From contig CAJBAP010000277.1 in NCBI GenBank assembly GCA_903950295.1, forward strand, positions 1 through 6,951: 6,951 bases of DNA. Reading direction: 5' to 3'. How positions within the stretch are numbered: position 1 is the stretch's first letter; each line of letters opens with the position of its first letter. The stretch comes from an uncultured Rhodocyclaceae bacterium (lineage in GTDB: Bacteria; Pseudomonadota; Gammaproteobacteria; Burkholderiales; Rhodocyclaceae). Positions 6,151-6,951 of this stretch are shown piece after piece. The translations under genes were made by a program, and so were the position numbers. A model generated the notes under the pieces. The model did not search any database. It was not told the origin of the DNA and was given only the letters and a program-made list of their open reading frames with translations.

Positions 6151-6951
6151 CCACCTCAGGCCGCCTTACCATCCAGGATCACAGCCGCGACAGCGCCGGC
6201 ATGACCTATGTTTATCCGGTCGTTTCACGCCGTGCCGGCGGGGTTTCCATCGGTATCAACCTCAATCCGAACAATGCCTGCAACTGGCGCTGCATCTATT
6301 GCCAGGTGCCAGATCTCAAGCGCGGAGGCCCGCCCCCCATCGATCTCCGGCAATTGGATGCCGAATTGCAGGAGATGCTCACGCAACTTTTCGCTGGCGA
6401 TTTTTTGGAGCGCCATGCGCCACCAGAGGCGCGGCGGGTTGTTGATGTGGCATTTTCCGGCAACGGCGAACCGACCAGCGCGGCCGAGTTCGCCGATGCC
6501 GTTAGTCGCGTATGCCGGTTGCTCGATGCGCTGCCCGAGGTAGATCGGCCCAGGCTGCGGCTTATCACCAACGGCAGCATGCTGGGCCGTGAAACGGTTC
6601 AGCGCGGTATCGCCATGATCGGCGCTGCGGGTGGCGAAGTGTGGTTCAAGGTTGATGCCGTCGGCGTTGAGGCAATGCGACGCATCAACGGTGCTGCATT
6701 GCAGCCCGCGACGGTTTTGCGTCGTCTGCAGCAATGCGGCACCCTGTGCGAAACGTGGGTGCAGACCTGTTTTTTCCGGTTCGATGGTGCGTCGCCAGCC
6801 ATGGGAGATTTGGCTGCATACCTCGACCTGCTGGGCAAGGCAGCAGAAAACCTCGCCGGCGTGCATCTCTACGGACTTGCCCGCCCCTCGCTTCAGCCCG
6901 AGGCCGCTCGTCTCATGGCCTTGCCCGCTGAATGGCTGGAGTTGCTGGCCG
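6144..6951 (+). CDS. radical SAM protein, COG0731-like, partial at the right edge
   Basis: The first 269 residues of a radical SAM enzyme; the 3' end is beyond the window. The [4Fe-4S] cluster motif is CNWRCIYCQ, with C46, C50 and C53 in CxxxCxxC spacing. The GNGEPTS segment (107-112) is the usual SAM-binding GGE-like motif, and LITNGSML (140-147) is the typical following strand. The CxYCQ form and the TNGS segment resemble the COG0731 Fe-S oxidoreductase group, which includes wyosine-type tRNA enzymes; canonical QueE usually has CxxCDT instead. The ATG at 6144 places the conserved TYVYPVVSRRAGG region near the N-terminus. An in-frame ATG at 6090 exists but would overlap the divergent gene. 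No clear Shine-Dalgarno is seen. It sits back to back with the queD-like gene, which hints at a shared nucleobase or tRNA-modification role, but the substrate is unknown. Confidence 0.88.
   Translation, partial: MSPTSGRLTIQDHSRDSAGMTYVYPVVSRRAGGVSIGINLNPNNACNWRCIYCQVPDLKRGGPPPIDLRQLDAELQEMLTQLFAGDFLERHAPPEARRVVDVAFSGNGEPTSAAEFADAVSRVCRLLDALPEVDRPRLRLITNGSMLGRETVQRGIAMIGAAGGEVWFKVDAVGVEAMRRINGAALQPATVLRRLQQCGTLCETWVQTCFFRFDGASPAMGDLAAYLDLLGKAAENLAGVHLYGLARPSLQPEAARLMALPAEWLELLA

Noticed and set aside
6225..6866. A 213-codon minus-strand open frame opposite the radical SAM gene
   Set aside because: It is antisense to the conserved CxxxCxxC and SAM-binding region of the plus-strand gene and shows no domain of its own.

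Overview
The window is about 60% GC and densely packed. It looks like chromosomal DNA of a betaproteobacterium, possibly of the Rhodocyclales type. That placement is an inference from protein style and GC content, not from a search. All intact genes look functional: no frameshift, insertion sequence, tRNA, rRNA or CRISPR array was seen.

Almost everything lies on the minus strand in one tight run, read from right to left: a QueD/6-pyruvoyl-tetrahydropterin-synthase family enzyme (6091-5636), gcvT (5616-4531), gcvH (4512-4129), a full-length single-chain gcvP (4126-1313), a gamma-class carbonic anhydrase-like hexapeptide-repeat protein (1313-786), and a secreted SIMPL/DUF541 protein (789-91). 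The junctions are +19, +18, +2, -1 (TAATG) and -4 (ATGA) nucleotides. This strongly suggests one transcription unit with translational coupling. No terminator-like hairpin was seen between the genes. On the right, a radical SAM gene (6144 to beyond the window end) runs divergently on the plus strand from a 52-nt spacer. That spacer and its flank carry a plausible promoter for the minus-strand operon.

GcvT, GcvH and GcvP are three of the four proteins of the glycine cleavage system; the L-protein (dihydrolipoyl dehydrogenase) is not here. GcvP decarboxylates glycine, GcvH carries the aminomethyl group on lipoyl-lysine, and GcvT passes the one-carbon unit to tetrahydrofolate and releases ammonia. 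The gamma-carbonic-anhydrase-like gene is coupled to gcvP and keeps all three zinc histidines, so it might process the CO2 released; this is an inference. The queD-like gene and the divergent radical SAM gene form a separate pair, perhaps linked to deazapurine, pterin or tRNA modification.

The least expected signal is a 24-nt sequence present three times: exactly twice, in inverted orientation (59-82 and 2952-2975), and once with two mismatches (4788-4811). It lies in an intergenic edge region, inside gcvP and inside gcvT. The two coding copies are read in different frames, so the similarity is at DNA level. It may belong to a dispersed repeat family in this genome. The leftmost 90 bases hold one of these copies and possibly the start of another minus-strand gene, which cannot be resolved here.
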